This document shows, one piece after another, positions 14,601 to 28,000 of a DNA stretch of 64,000 bases. Position 1 is the first letter of the stretch. Every line of letters begins with the position of its first letter. The DNA lies in contig OZ035961.1 of assembly GCA_964034945.1 (NCBI GenBank), positions 26,637,684 through 26,701,683 on the forward strand, written 5' to 3'. The notes under the pieces were generated by a model, which saw nothing but the letters and a program-made list of their open reading frames with translations, was not told where the DNA came from and made no database searches. This DNA comes from Chrysopilus asiliformis (taxonomy: Eukaryota > Arthropoda > Insecta > Diptera > Rhagionidae). The translations under genes were made by a program, and so were the position numbers.

Positions 14601-17420
14601 TTTGGCACCGTGCCGTAATTTGGCACCGTGCCGTAATTTGGCACCGTGCCGTAATTTGGCACCGTGCCGTAATTTGGCACCGTGCCGTTATTTGGCACCG
14701 TGCCGTAATTTGGCACCGTGCCGTAATTTGGCACCGTGCCGTAATTTGGCACCGTGCCGTAATTTGGCACCGTGCCGTAGTTTGGCACCGTGCCGTAATT
14801 TGGCACCGTGCCGTTATTTGGCACCGTGCCGTTATTTGGCACCGTGCCGTAATTTGGCACCGTGCCGTAATTTGGCACCGTGCCGTAATTTGGCACCGTG
14901 CCGTTATTTGGCACCGTGCCGTAATTTGGCACCGTGCCGTTATTTGGCACCGTGCCGTAATTTGGCACCGTGCCGCTATTTGGCACCGTGCCGTAATTTG
15001 GCACCGTGCCGTAATTTGGCACCGTGCCGTAATTTGGCACCGTGCCATAATTTGGCACCGTGCCGTAATTTGGCACCGTGCCGTAATTTGGCACCGTGCC
15101 GTTATTTGGCACCGTGCCGTAATTTGGCACCGTGCCATAATTTGGCACCGTGCCGTAATTTGGCACCGTGCCGTAATTTGGCACCGTGCCGTAATTTGGC
15201 ACCGTGCCGTAATTTGGCACCGTGCCGTAATTTGGCACCGTGCCGTTATTTGGCACCGTGCCGTAATTTGGCACCGTGCCATAATTTGGCACCGTGCCGT
15301 AATTTGGCACCGTGCCGTAATTTGGCACCGTGCCGTAATTTGCACCGTGCCGTAATTTGGCACCGTGCTGTAATTTGGCACCGTGCCGTTATTTGGCACC
15401 GTGCCGTTATTTGGCACCGTGCCGTAATTTGGCACCGTGCCGTAATTTGGCACCGTGCCGTAATTTGGCACCGTGCCGTTATTTGGCACCGTGCTGTAAT
15501 TTGGCATCGGTCCGTTATTTGGCACCGTGCCGTTATTTGGCACCGTGCCGTTATTTGGCACCATGCCGTTATTTGGCACCGTGCTGTAATTTGGCACCGT
15601 GCCGTATTTTGGCACCGTGCCGTAATTTGGCACCGTGCCGTTATTTGGCACCGTGCCGTAATTTGGCACCGTGCCGTAATTTGGCACCGTGCCGTAATTT
15701 GGCACCGTGCCGTAATTTGGCACCGTGCCGTTATTTGGCACCGTGCCGTAATTTGGCACCGTGCCATAATTTGGCACCGTGCCGTAATTTGGCACCGTGC
15801 CGTAATTTGGCACCCGGCCGTAATTTGGCACCGTGCCGTAATTTGGCACCGTGCCGTAATTTGGCACCGTGCCGTTATTTGGCACCGTGCCGTAATTTGG
15901 CACCGTGCCGTAATTTGGCACCGTGCCGTAATTTGGCACCGTGCCGTAATTTGGCACCGTGCCGTATTTTGGCACCGTGCCGTAATTTGGCAGCGTGCCG
16001 TAATTTGGCACCGTGCCGTAATTTGGCACCGTGCCGTAATTTGGCACCGTGCTGTAATTTGGCACCGTGCCGTAATTTGGCACCGTGCCGTAATTTGGCA
16101 CCGTGCCGTAATTTGGCACCGTGCCGTAATTTGGCACCGTGCCGTAATTTGGCACCGTGCCGTAGTTTGGCACCGTGCCGTAATTTGGCACCGTGCCGTA
16201 ATTTGGCAGCGTGCCGTAATTTGGCACCGTGCCGTAATTTGGCACCGTGCCGTAATTTGGCACCGTGCCGTAATTTGGCACCGTGCCGTTATTTGGCATC
16301 GTGCCGTAATTTGGCACCGTGCCGTAATTTGGCACCGTGCCGTTATTTGGCACAGTGCCGTAATTTGGCACCGTGCCGTTATTTGGCACCGTGCTGTAAT
16401 TTGGCACCGTGCCGTTATTTGGCACCGTGCCGTAATTTGGCACCGTGCCGTAATTTGGCACCGTGCCGTAATTTGGCACCGTGCCGTAATTTGGCACCGT
16501 GCCGTTATTTGGCACAGTGCCGTAATTTGGCACCGTGCCGTAATTTGGCACCGTGCCATAATTTGGCACCGTGCCGTAATTTGGCACCGTGCCGTAATTT
16601 GGCACCGTGCCATAATTTGGCACCGTGCCGTTATTTGGCACCGTGCTGTAATTTGGCACCGTGCCGTTATTTGGCACCGTGCCGTTATTTGGCACCGTGC
16701 CGTAATTTGGCACCGTGCCGTAATTTGGCACCGTGCCGTTATTTGGCACCGTGCTGTAATTGCCGTAATTTGGCACCGTGCCGTTATTTGGCACCGTGCC
16801 GTAATTTGACACCGTGCCGTAATTTGGCACCGTGCCGTTATTTGGCACCGTGCCGTAATTTGGCACCGTGCCGTAATTTGGCACCGTGCCGTTATTAGGC
16901 ACCGTGCCGTTATTTGGCACCGTAATTTGGCACCGTGCCGTTATTTGGCACCGTGCCGTAATTTGGCACCGTGCCGTATTTTGGCACCGTGCCGTATTTT
17001 GGCACCGTGCCGTAATTTGGCACCGTGCCGTAATTTGGCACCGTGCCGTATTTTGGCACCGTGCCGTAATTTGGCACCGTGCCGTAATTTGGCACCGTGC
17101 CGTTATTTGGCACCGTGCCGTAATTTGGCACCGTGCCGCTATTTGGCACCGTGCCGTAATTTGGCACCGTGCCGTAATTTGGCACCGTGCCGTAGTTTGG
17201 CACCGTGCCGTAATTTGGCACCGTGCCGTTATTTGGCACCGTGCCGTTATTTGGCACCGTGCCGTAATTTGGCACCGTGCCGTAATTTGGCACCGTGCCG
17301 TAATTTGGCACCGTGCCGTTATTTGGCACCGTGCCGTTATTTGGCACCGTGCCGTTATTTGGCACCGTGCCGTAATTTGGCACCGTGCCGTATTTTGGCA
17401 CCGTGCCGTAATTTGGTAAT
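5670..17420. repeat. Higher-order blocks A-B-C-A-B-A inside the 18-bp satellite
   Basis: Variant monomers recur in long identical order. Block A (5670-7733) recurs at 11476-13539 and 15357-17420; block B (7734-9550) recurs at 13540-15356; block C (9551-11475) occurs once and starts with about 370 bp of A before switching to the variant order seen near 4140-5650. Distances are exact: A to A is 5,806 bp then 3,881 bp. Markers such as the 17-bp unit AATTTGCACCG (5653, 9534, 11459, 15340), GCATCGGTCC and the truncated unit TGCTGTAATTGCCG sit at the same offset in each copy. Copies look identical over kilobases, so duplication is recent, or is an assembly effect. Confidence 0.9.
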
Positions 17421-17899
17421 TTGGCACCGTGCCGTTATTTGGCACCGTGCCGTAATTTGGCACCGTGCCATAATTTGTCACCGTGCCGTAATTTGGCACC
17501 GTGCCGTAATTTGGCACCCGGCCGTAATTTGGCACCGTGCCGTAATTTGGCACCGTGCCGTAATTTGGCACCGTGCCGTTATTTGGCACCGTGCCGTAAT
17601 TTGGCACCGTGCCGTAATTTGGCACCGTGCCGTAATTTGGCACCGTGCCGTAATTTGGCACCGTGCCGTATTTTGGCACCGTGCCGTAATTTGGCAGCGT
17701 GCCGTAATTTGGCACCGTGCCGTAATTTGGCACCGTGCCGTAATTTGGCACCGTGCTGTAATTTGGCACCGTGCCGTAATTTGGCACCGTGCCGTAATTT
17801 GGCACCGTGCCGTAATTTGGCACCGTGCCGTAATTTGGCACCGTGCCGTAATTTGGCACCGTGCCGTAGTATGGCACCGTGCCGTAATTTGGCACCGTG

Positions 17900-20800
17900 C
17901 CGTTATTTGGCACCGTGCCGTAATTTGGCACCGTGCCATAATTTGGCACCGTGCCGTAATTTGGCACCGTGCCGTTATTTGGCACCGTGCCGTAATTTGG
18001 CACCGTGCCGTAATTTGGCACCGTGCCGTTATTTGGCACCGTGCCGTTATTTGGCACCGTGCCATAATTTGGCACCGTGCCGTATTTTGGCACCGTGCCG
18101 TAATTTGGCACCGTGCCATAATTTGGCACCGTGCCGTATTTTGGCACCGTGCCGTAATTTGGCACCGTGCCGTAATTTGGCACCGTGCCGTAATTTGGCA
18201 CCGTGCCGTAATTTGGCACCGTGCCGTTATTTGGCACCGTGCCGTAATTTGGCACCGTGCCATAATTTGGCACCGTGCCATAATTTGGCACAGTGCCATA
18301 ATTTGGCACCGTGCCGTAATTTGGCACCGTGCCGTTATTTGGCACCGTGCCGTAATTTGGCACCGTGCCGTAATTTGGCACCGTGCCGTTATTTGGCACC
18401 GTGCCGTTATTTGGCACCGTGCCATAATTTGGCACCGTGCCGTATTTTGGCACCGTGCCGTAATTTGGCACCGTGCCGTAATTTGGCACCGTGCCGTAAT
18501 TTGGCACCGTGCCGTAATTTGGCACCGTGCCGTTATTTGGCACCGTGCCGTAATTTGGCACCGTGCCGTAATTTGGCACCGTGCCGTAATTTGGCACCGT
18601 GCCGTTATTTGGCACCGTGCCGTTATTTGGCACCGTGCCATAATTTGGCACCGTGCCGTATTTTGGCACCGTGCCGTAATTTGGCACCGTGCCGTAATTT
18701 GGCACCGTGCCGTAATTTGGCACCGTGCCGTTATTTGGCACCGTGCCGTTATTTGGCACCGTGCCATAATTTGGCACCGTGCCATAATTTGGCACCGTGC
18801 CGTATTTTGGCACCGTGCCGTAATTTGGCACCGTGCCGTAATTTGGCACCGTGCCGTAATTTGGCACCGTGCCGTAATTTGGCACCGTGCCGTTATTTGG
18901 CACCGTGCCGTAATTTGGCACCGTGCCGTAATTTGGCACCGTGCCGTAATTTGGCACCGTGCCGTTATTTGGCACCGTGCCGTTATTTGGCACCGTGCCA
19001 TAATTTGGCACCGTGCCGTATTTTGGCACCGTGCCGTAATTTGGCACCGTGCCGTAATTTGGCACCGTGCCGTTATTTGGCACCGTGCCGTAATTTGGCA
19101 CCGTGCCGTTATTTGGCACCGTGCCGTAATTTGGCACCGTGCCATAATTTGGCACCGTGCCGTAATTTGGCACCGTGCCGTTATTTGGCACCGTGCCGTA
19201 ATTTGGCACCGTGCCGTAATTTGGCACCGTGCCGTTATTTGGCACCGTGCCGTTATTTGGCACCGTGCCATAATTTGGCACCGTGCCGTATTTTGGCACC
19301 GTGCCGTAATTTGGCACCGTGCCATAATTTGGCACCGTGCCGTATTTTGGCACCGTGCCGTAATTTGGCACCGTGCCGTAATTTGGCACCGTGCCGTAAT
19401 TTGGCACCGTGCCGTAATTTGGCACCGTGCCGTTATTTGGCACCGTGCCGTAATTTGGCACCGTGCCATAATTTGGCACCGTGCCATAATTTGGCACCGT
19501 GCCATAATTTGGCACCGTGCCGTAATTTGGCACCGTGCCGTTATTTGGCACCGTGCCGTAATTTGGCACCGTGCCGTAATTTGGCACCGTGCCGTTATTT
19601 GGCACCGTGCCGTTATTTGGCACCGTGCCATAATTTGGCACCGTGCCGTATTTTGGCACCGTGCCGTAATTTGGCACCGTGCCGTAATTTGGCACCGTGC
19701 CGTATTTTGGCACCGTGCCGTAATTTGGCACCGTGCCGTAATTTGGCACCGTGCCGTAATTTGGCACCGTGCCGTAATTTGGCACCGTGCCGTTATTTGG
19801 CACCGTGCCGTAATTTGGCACCGTGCCGTAATTTGGCACCGTGCCGTAATTTGGCACCGTGCCGTTATTTGGCACCGTGCCGTTATTTGGCACCGTGCCA
19901 TAATTTGGCACCGTGCCGTATTTTGGCACCGTGCCGTAATTTGGCACCGTGCCGTAATTTGGCACCGTGCCGTTATTTGGCACCGTGCCGTAATTTGGCA
20001 CCGTGCCGTTATTTGGCACCGTGCCGTAATTTGGCACCGTGCCATAATTTGGCACCGTGCCGTAATTTGGCACCGTGCCGTTATTTGGCACCGTGCCGTA
20101 ATTTGGCACCGTGCCGTAATTTGGCACCGTGCCGTTATTTGGCACCGTGCCGTTATTTGGCACCGTGCCATAATTTGGCACCGTGCCGTATTTTGGCACC
20201 GTGCCGTAATTTGGCACCGTGCCATAATTTGGCACCGTGCCGTATTTTGGCACCGTGCCGTAATTTGGCACCGTGCCGTAATTTGGCACCGTGCCGTAAT
20301 TTGGCACCGTGCCGTAATTTGGCACCGTGCCGTTATTTGGCACCGTGCCGTAATTTGGCACCGTGCCATAATTTGGCACCGTGCCATAATTTGGCACCGT
20401 GCCATAATTTGGCACCGTGCCGTAATTTGGCACCGTGCCGTTATTTGGCACCGTGCCGTAATTTGGCACCGTGCCGTAATTTGGCACCGTGCCGTTATTT
20501 GGCACCGTGCCGTTATTTGGCACCGTGCCATAATTTGGCACCGTGCCGTATTTTGGCACCGTGCCGTAATTTGGCACCGTGCCGTAATTTGGCACCGTGC
20601 CGTAATTTGGCACCGTGCCGTAATTTGGCACCGTGCCGTTATTTGGCACCGTGCCGTAATTTGGCACCGTGCCGTAATTTGGCACCGTGCCGTAATTTGG
20701 CACCGTGCCGTTATTTGGCACCGTGCCGTTATTTGGCACCGTGCCATAATTTGGCACCGTGCCGTATTTTGGCACCGTGCCGTAATTTGGCACCGTGCCG

Positions 20801-23800
20801 TAATTTGGCACCGTGCCGTAATTTGGCACCGTGCCGTTATTTGGCACCGTGCCGTTATTTGGCACCGTGCCATAATTTGGCACCGTGCCGTATTTTGGCA
20901 CCGTGCCGTAATTTGGCACCGTGCCGTAATTTGGCACCGTGCCGTAATTTGGCACCGTGCCGTAATTTGGCACCGTGCCGTTATTTGGCACCGTGCCGTA
21001 ATTTGGCACCGTGCCGTAATTTGGCACCGTGCCGTAATTTGGCACCGTGCCGTTATTTGGCACCGTGCCGTTATTTGGCACCGTGCCATAATTTGGCACC
21101 GTGCCGTATTTTGGCACCGTGCCGTAATTTGGCACCGTGCCGTAATTTGGCACCGTGCCGTTATTTGGCACCGTGCCGTAATTTGGCACCGTGCCGTTAT
21201 TTGGCACCGTGCCGTAATTTGGCACCGTGCCATAATTTGGCACCGTGCCGTAATTTGGCACCGTGCCGTAATTTGGCACCGTGCCGTAATTTGGCACCGT
21301 GCCGTAATTTGGCACCGTGCCGTTATTTGGCACCGTGCCGTTATTTGGCACCGTGCCGTAATTTGGCACCGTGCCATAATTTGGCACCGTGCCGTAATTT
21401 GGCACCGTGCCGTTATTTGGCACCGTGCCGTAATTTGGCACCGTGCCGTAATTTGGCACCGTGCCGTAATTTGGCACCGTGCCGTTATTTGGCACCGTGC
21501 CGTTATTTGGCACCGTGCCATAATTTGGCACCGTGCCGTATTTTGGCACCGTGCCATAATTTGGCACCGTGCCGTAATTTGGCACCGTGCCGTTATTTGG
21601 CACCGTGCCGTAATTTGGCACCGTGCCGTAATTTGGCACCGTGCCGTAATTTGGCACCGTGCCGTTATTTGGCACCGTGCCGTTATTTGGCACCGTGCCA
21701 TAATTTGGCACCGTGCCGTATTTTGGCACCGTGCCGTAATTTGGCACCGTGCCGTAATTTGGCACCGTGCCGTAATTTGGCACCGTGCCGTAATTTGGCA
21801 CCGTGCCGTTATTTGGCACCGTGCCGTAATTTGGCACCGTGCCGTTATTTGGCACCGTGCCGTTATTTGGCACCGTGCCATAATTTGGCACCGTGCCGTA
21901 TTTTGGCACCGTGCCGTAATTTGGCACCGTGCCGTAATTTGGCACCGTGCCGTAATTTGGCACCGTGCCGTAATTTGGCACCGTGCCGTTATTTGGCACC
22001 GTGCCGTAATTTGGCACCGTGCCGTAATTTGGCACCGTGCCGTAATTTGGCACCGTGCCGTTATTTGGCACCGTGCCGTTATTTGGCACCGTGCCATAAT
22101 TTGGCACCGTGCCGTATTTTGGCACCGTGCCGTAATTTGGCACCGTGCCGTAATTTGGCACCGTGCCGTTATTTGGCACCGTGCCGTAATTTGGCACCGT
22201 GCCGTTATTTGGCACCGTGCCGTAATTTGGCACCGTGCCATAATTTGGCACCGTGCCGTAATTTGGCACCGTGCCGTTATTTGGCACCGTGCCGTAATTT
22301 GGCACCGTGCCGTAATTTGGCACCGTGCCGTTATTTGGCACCGTGCCGTTATTTGGCACCGTGCCATAATTTGGCACCGTGCCGTATTTTGGCACCGTGC
22401 CGTAATTTGGCACCGTGCCATAATTTGGCACCGTGCCGTATTTTGGCACCGTGCCGTAATTTGGCACCGTGCCGTAATTTGGCACCGTGCCGTAATTTGG
22501 CACCGTGCCGTAATTTGGCACCGTGCCGTTATTTGGCACCGTGCCGTAATTTGGCACCGTGCCATAATTTGGCACCGTGCCATAATTTGGCACCGTGCCA
22601 TAATTTGGCACCGTGCCGTTATTTGGCACCGTGCCGTAATTTGGCACCGTGCCGTAATTTGGCACCGTGCCGTTATTTGGCACCGTGCCGTTATTTGGCA
22701 CCGTGCCATAATTTGGCACCGTGCCGTATTTTGGCACCGTGCCGTAATTTGGCACCGTGCCGTAATTTGGCACCGTGCCGTAATTTGGCACCGTGCCGTA
22801 ATTTGGCACCGTGCCGTTATTTGGCACCGTGCCGTAATTTGGCACCGTGCCGTAATTTGGCACCGTGCCGTAATTTGGCACCGTGCCGTAATTTGGCACC
22901 GTGCCGTTATTTGGCACCGTGCCATAATTTGGCACCGTGCCGTATTTTGGCACCGTGCCGTAATTTGGCACCGTGCCGTAATTTGGCACCGTGCCGTAAT
23001 TTGGCACCGTGCCGTTATTTGGCACCGTGCCGTTATTTGGCACCGTGCCATAATTTGGCACCGTGCCGTATTTTGGCACCGTGCCGTAATTTGGCACCGT
23101 GCCGTAATTTGGCACCGTGCCGTAATTTGGCACCGTGCCGTTATTTGGCACCGTGCCGTAATTTGGCACCGTGCCGTAATTTGGCACCGTGCCGTAATTT
23201 GGCACCGTGCCGTTATTTGGCACCGTGCCGTTATTTGGCACCGTGCCATAATTTGGCACCGTGCCGTATTTTGGCACCGTGCCGTAATTTGGCACCGTGC
23301 CGTAATTTGGCACCGTGCCGTTATTTGGCACCGTGCCGTAATTTGGCACCGTGCCGTTATTTGGCACCGTGCCGTAATTTGGCACCGTGCCATAATTTGG
23401 CACCGTGCCGTAATTTGGCACCGTGCCGTTATTTGGCACCGTGCCGTAATTTGGCACCGTGCCGTTATTTGGCACCGTGCCGTTATTTGGCACCGTGCCA
23501 TAATTTGGCACCGTGCCGTATTTTGGCACCGTGCCGTAATTTGGCACCGTGCCGTAATTTGGCACCGTGCCGTAATTTGGCACCGTGCCGTAATTTGGCA
23601 CCGTGCCGTAATTTGGCACCGTGCCGTTATTTGGCACCGTGCCGTAATTTGGCACCGTGCCGTAATTTGGCACCGTGCCGTAATTTGGCACCGTGCCGTA
23701 ATTTGGCACCGTGCCGTAATTTGGCACCGTGCCGTTATTTGGCACCGTGCCGTAATTTGGCACCGTGCCATAATTTGGCACCGTGCCGTAATTTGGCACC

Positions 23801-25068
23801 GTGCCGTTATTTGGCACCGTGCCGTAATTTGTCACCGTGCCGTAATTTGGCACCGTGCCGTTATTTGGCACCGTGCCGTTATTTGGCACCGTGCCATAAT
23901 TTGGCACCGTGCCGTATTTTGGCACCGTGCCGTAATTTGGCACCGTGCCGTAATTTGGCACCGTGCCGTAATTTGGCACCGTGCCGTAATTTGGCACCGT
24001 GCCGTTATTTGGCACCGTGCCGTAATTTGGCACCGTGCCGTAATTTGGCACCGTGCCGTAATTTGGCACCGTGCCGTTATTTGGCACCGTGCCGTTATTT
24101 GGCACCGTGCCATAATTTGGCACCGTGCCGTATTTTGGCACCGTGCCGTAATTTGGCACCGTGCCGTAATTTGGCACCGTGCCGTAATTTGGCACCGTGC
24201 CGTAATTTGGCACCGTGCCGTAATTTGGCACCGTGCCGTAATTTGGCACCGTGCCGTTATTTGGCACCGTGCCGTTATTTGGCACCGTGCCATAATTTGG
24301 CACCGTGCCGTATTTTGGCACCGTGCCGTAATTTGGCACCGTGCCGTAATTTGGCACCGTGCCGTAATTTGGCACCGTGCCGTAATTTGGCACCGTGCCG
24401 TTATTTGGCACCGTGCCGTAATTTGGCACCGTGCCATAATTTGGCACCGTGCCATAATTTGGCACCGTGCCATAATTTGGCACCGTGCCGTAATTTGGCA
24501 CCGTGCCGTAATTTGGCACCGTGCCGTAATTTGGCACCGTGCCGTAATTTGGCACCGTGCCGTTATTTGGCACCGTGCCGTTATTTGGCACCGTGCCATA
24601 ATTTGGCACCGTGCCGTATTTTGGCACCGTGCCGTAATTTGGCACCGTGCCGTAATTTGGCACCGTGCCGTAATTTGGCACCGTGCCGTAATTTGGCACC
24701 GTGCCGTAATTTGGCACCGTGCCGTAATTTGGCACCGTGCCGTTATTTGGCACCGTGCCGTTATTTGGCACCGTGCCATAATTTGGCACCGTGCCGTATT
24801 TTGGCACCGTGCCGTAATTTGGCACCGTGCCGTAATTTGGCACCGTGCCGTTATTTGGCACCGTGCCGTAATTTGGCACCGTGCCATAATTTGGCACCGT
24901 GCCATAATTTGGCACCGTGCCATAATTTGGCACCGTGCCGTAATTTGGCACCGTGCCGTAATTTGGCACCGTGCCGTAATTTGGCACCGTGCCGTAATTT
25001 GGCACCGTGCCGTTATTTGGCACCGTGCCGTTATTTGGCACCGTGCCATAATTTGGCACCGTGCCGTT
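17900..25068. repeat. Satellite sub-domain with short higher-order repeats
   Basis: Here four monomer variants (TAATTT, TTATTT, TATTTT and CCATAA types) follow a recurring order, with the run TTATTT-TTATTT-CCATAA-TATTTT reappearing about every 6 to 12 monomers. A longer 900-bp (50-monomer) period is visible: 19261-19560 and 20161-20460 are the same. Triplets of consecutive CCATAA monomers recur at about 18255, 19465, 20365, 22560, 24435 and 24885. Odd-length units are almost absent, unlike the flanking parts, so this looks like the most homogenised part of the array. Confidence 0.8.
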
Positions 25069-28000
25069 ATTTGGCACGGTGCCAAATTACGTGCCATAAT
25101 TTGGCACCGTGCCGTTATTGGCACCGTGCCGTAATTTGGCACCGTGCCGTAATTTGGCACCGTGCCGTTATTTGGCACCGTGCCGTAATTTGGCACCGTG
25201 CCGTAATTTGGCACCGTGCCGTTATTTGGCACCGTGCCGTTATTTGGCACCGTGCCATAATTTGGCACCGTGCGGTTATTTGGCACGGTGCCAAATTACG
25301 TGCCATAATTTGCCGTAATTTGGCACCGTGCCGTAATTTGGCACCGTGCCGTAATTTGGCACCGTGCCGTAATTTGGCACCGTGCCGTAATTTGGCACCG
25401 TGCCGTTATTTGGCACCGTGCCGTAATTTGGCACCGTGCCGTAATTTGGCACCGTGCCATAATTTGGCACCGTGCCGTAATTTGGCACCGTGCCGTAATT
25501 TGGCACCGTGCCGTAATTTGGCACCGTGCCGTAATTTGGCATCGTGCCGTAATTTGGCACCGTGCCGTAATTTGGCACCGTGCCGTTATTTGGCATCGTG
25601 CCGTAATTTGGCACCGTGCTGTAATTTGGCACCGTGCCGTTATTTGGCACCGTGCCGTAATTTGGCACCGTGCCGTAATTTGGCACCGTGCCGTAATTTG
25701 GCACCGTGCCGTAATTTGGCACCGTGCCGTTATTTGGCACCGTGCTGTAATTTGGCACCGTGCCATAATTTGGCACCGTGCCGTAATTTGGCACCATGCC
25801 GTAATTTGGCACCGTGCCGTAATTTGGCACCGTGCCGTAATTTGGCACCGTGCCGTAATTTGGCACCGTGCCGTTAATTGGCACCGTGCTGTAATTTGGC
25901 ACCGTGCCGTTATTTGGCACCGTGCCGTTATTTGGCACCGTGCCGTTATTTGGCACCGTGCCGTTATTTGGCACCGTGCCGTTATTTGGCACCGTGCCGT
26001 AATTTGGCACCGTGCCGTTATTTGGCACGGTGCCAAATTACGTGCCATAATTTGGCACCGTGCCGTTACTGGCACCGTGCCGTAATTTGGCACCGTGCCG
26101 TAATTTGGCACCGTGCCGTTATTTGGCACCGTGCCGTTATTTGGCACCATGCCGTAATTTGGCACCGTGCCGTAATTTGGCACCGTGCCGTAATTTGGCA
26201 CCGTGCCGTATTTTGGCACCGTGCCGTAATTTGGCACCGTGCCGTTATTTGGCACCGTGCCGTAATTTGGCACCGTGCCGTTATTTGGCACGGTGCCGTT
26301 ATTTGGCACCGTGCCGTTATTTGGCACCATGCCGTAATTTGGCACCGTGCCGTAATTTGGCACCGTGCCGTAATTTGGCACCGTGCCGTAATTTGGCACC
26401 GTGCCGTAATTTGCACCGTGCCGTAATTTGGCACCGTGCTGTAATTTGGCACCGTGCCGTTATTTGGCACCGTGCCGTAATTTGGCACCGTGCCGTAATT
26501 TGGCACCGTGCCGTAATTTGGCACCGTGCCATAATTTGGCATCGTGCCGTAATTTGGCACCGTGCCGTAATTTGGCACCGTGCCGTAATTTGGCACCGTG
26601 CCGTAATTTGGCACCGTGCCGTAATTTGGCACCGTGCCGTTATTTGGCACCGTGCTGTAATTTGGCACCGTGCCGTATTTTGGCACCGTGCCGTAATTTG
26701 GCACCGTGCCGTAATTTGGCACCGTGCCATAATTTGGCACCGTGCCATAATTTGGCACCGTGCCGTAATTTGGCACCGTGCCGTAATTTGGCACCGTGCC
26801 GTAATTTGGCACCGTGCCGTTATTTGGCACCGTGCCGTTATTTGGCACCGTGCCATAATTTGGCACCGTGCCGTTATTTGGCACGGTGCCAAATTACGTG
26901 CCATAATTTGGCACCGTGCCGTTACTGGCACCGTGCCGTAATTTGGCACCGTGCCGTAATTTGGCACCGTGCCGTTATTTGGCACCGTGCCGTTATTTGG
27001 CACCGTGCCATAATTTGGCACCGTGCCATAATTTGGCACCGTGCCGTTATTTGGCACGGTGCCAAATTACGTGCCATAATTTGCCGTAATTTGGCACCGT
27101 GCCGTAATTTGGCACCGTGCCGTAATTTGGCACCGTGCCGTAATTTGGCACCGTGCCGTTATTTGGCACCGTGCCGTTATTTGGCACCGTGCCGTAATTT
27201 GGCACCGTGCCGTATTTTGGCACCGTGCCGTAATTTGGCACCGTGCCGTAATTTGGCACCGTGCCGTAATTTGGCACCGTGCCGTTATTTGGCACCGTGC
27301 CGTAATTTGGCACCGTGCCATAATTTGGCACCGTGCCGTAATTTGGCACCGTGCCGTTATTTGGCACCGTGCCGTAATTTGGCACCGTGCCGTAATTTGG
27401 CACCGTGCCGTTATTTGGCACCGTGCCGTTATTTGGCACCGTGCCATAATTTGGCACCGTGCCGTATTTTGGCACCGTGCCGTAATTTGGCACCGTGCCG
27501 TAATTTGGCACCGTGCCGTAATTTGGCACCGTGCCGTAATTTGGCACCGTGCCGTAATTTGGCACCGTGCCGTTATTTGGCACCGTGCCGTAATTTGGCA
27601 CCGTGCCATAATTTGGCACCGTGCCGTAATTTGGCACCGTGCCGTAATTTGGCACCGTGCCGTAATTTGGCACCGTGCCATAATTTGGCACCGTGCCATA
27701 ATTTGGCACCGTGCCGTAATTTGGCACCGTGCCGTAATTTGGCACCGTGCCGTAATTTGGCACCGTGCCGTAATTTGGCACCGTGCCGTTATTTGGCACC
27801 GTGCCGTTATTTGGCACCGTGCCATAATTTGGCACCGTGCCGTTATTTGGCACGGTGCCAAATTACGTGCCATAATTTGGCACCGTGCCGTTATTGGCAC
27901 CGTGCCGTAATTTGGCACCGTGCCGTAATTTGGCACCGTGCCGTTATTTGGCACCGTGCCGTAATTTGGCACCGTGCCGTAATTTGGCACCGTGCCGTTA

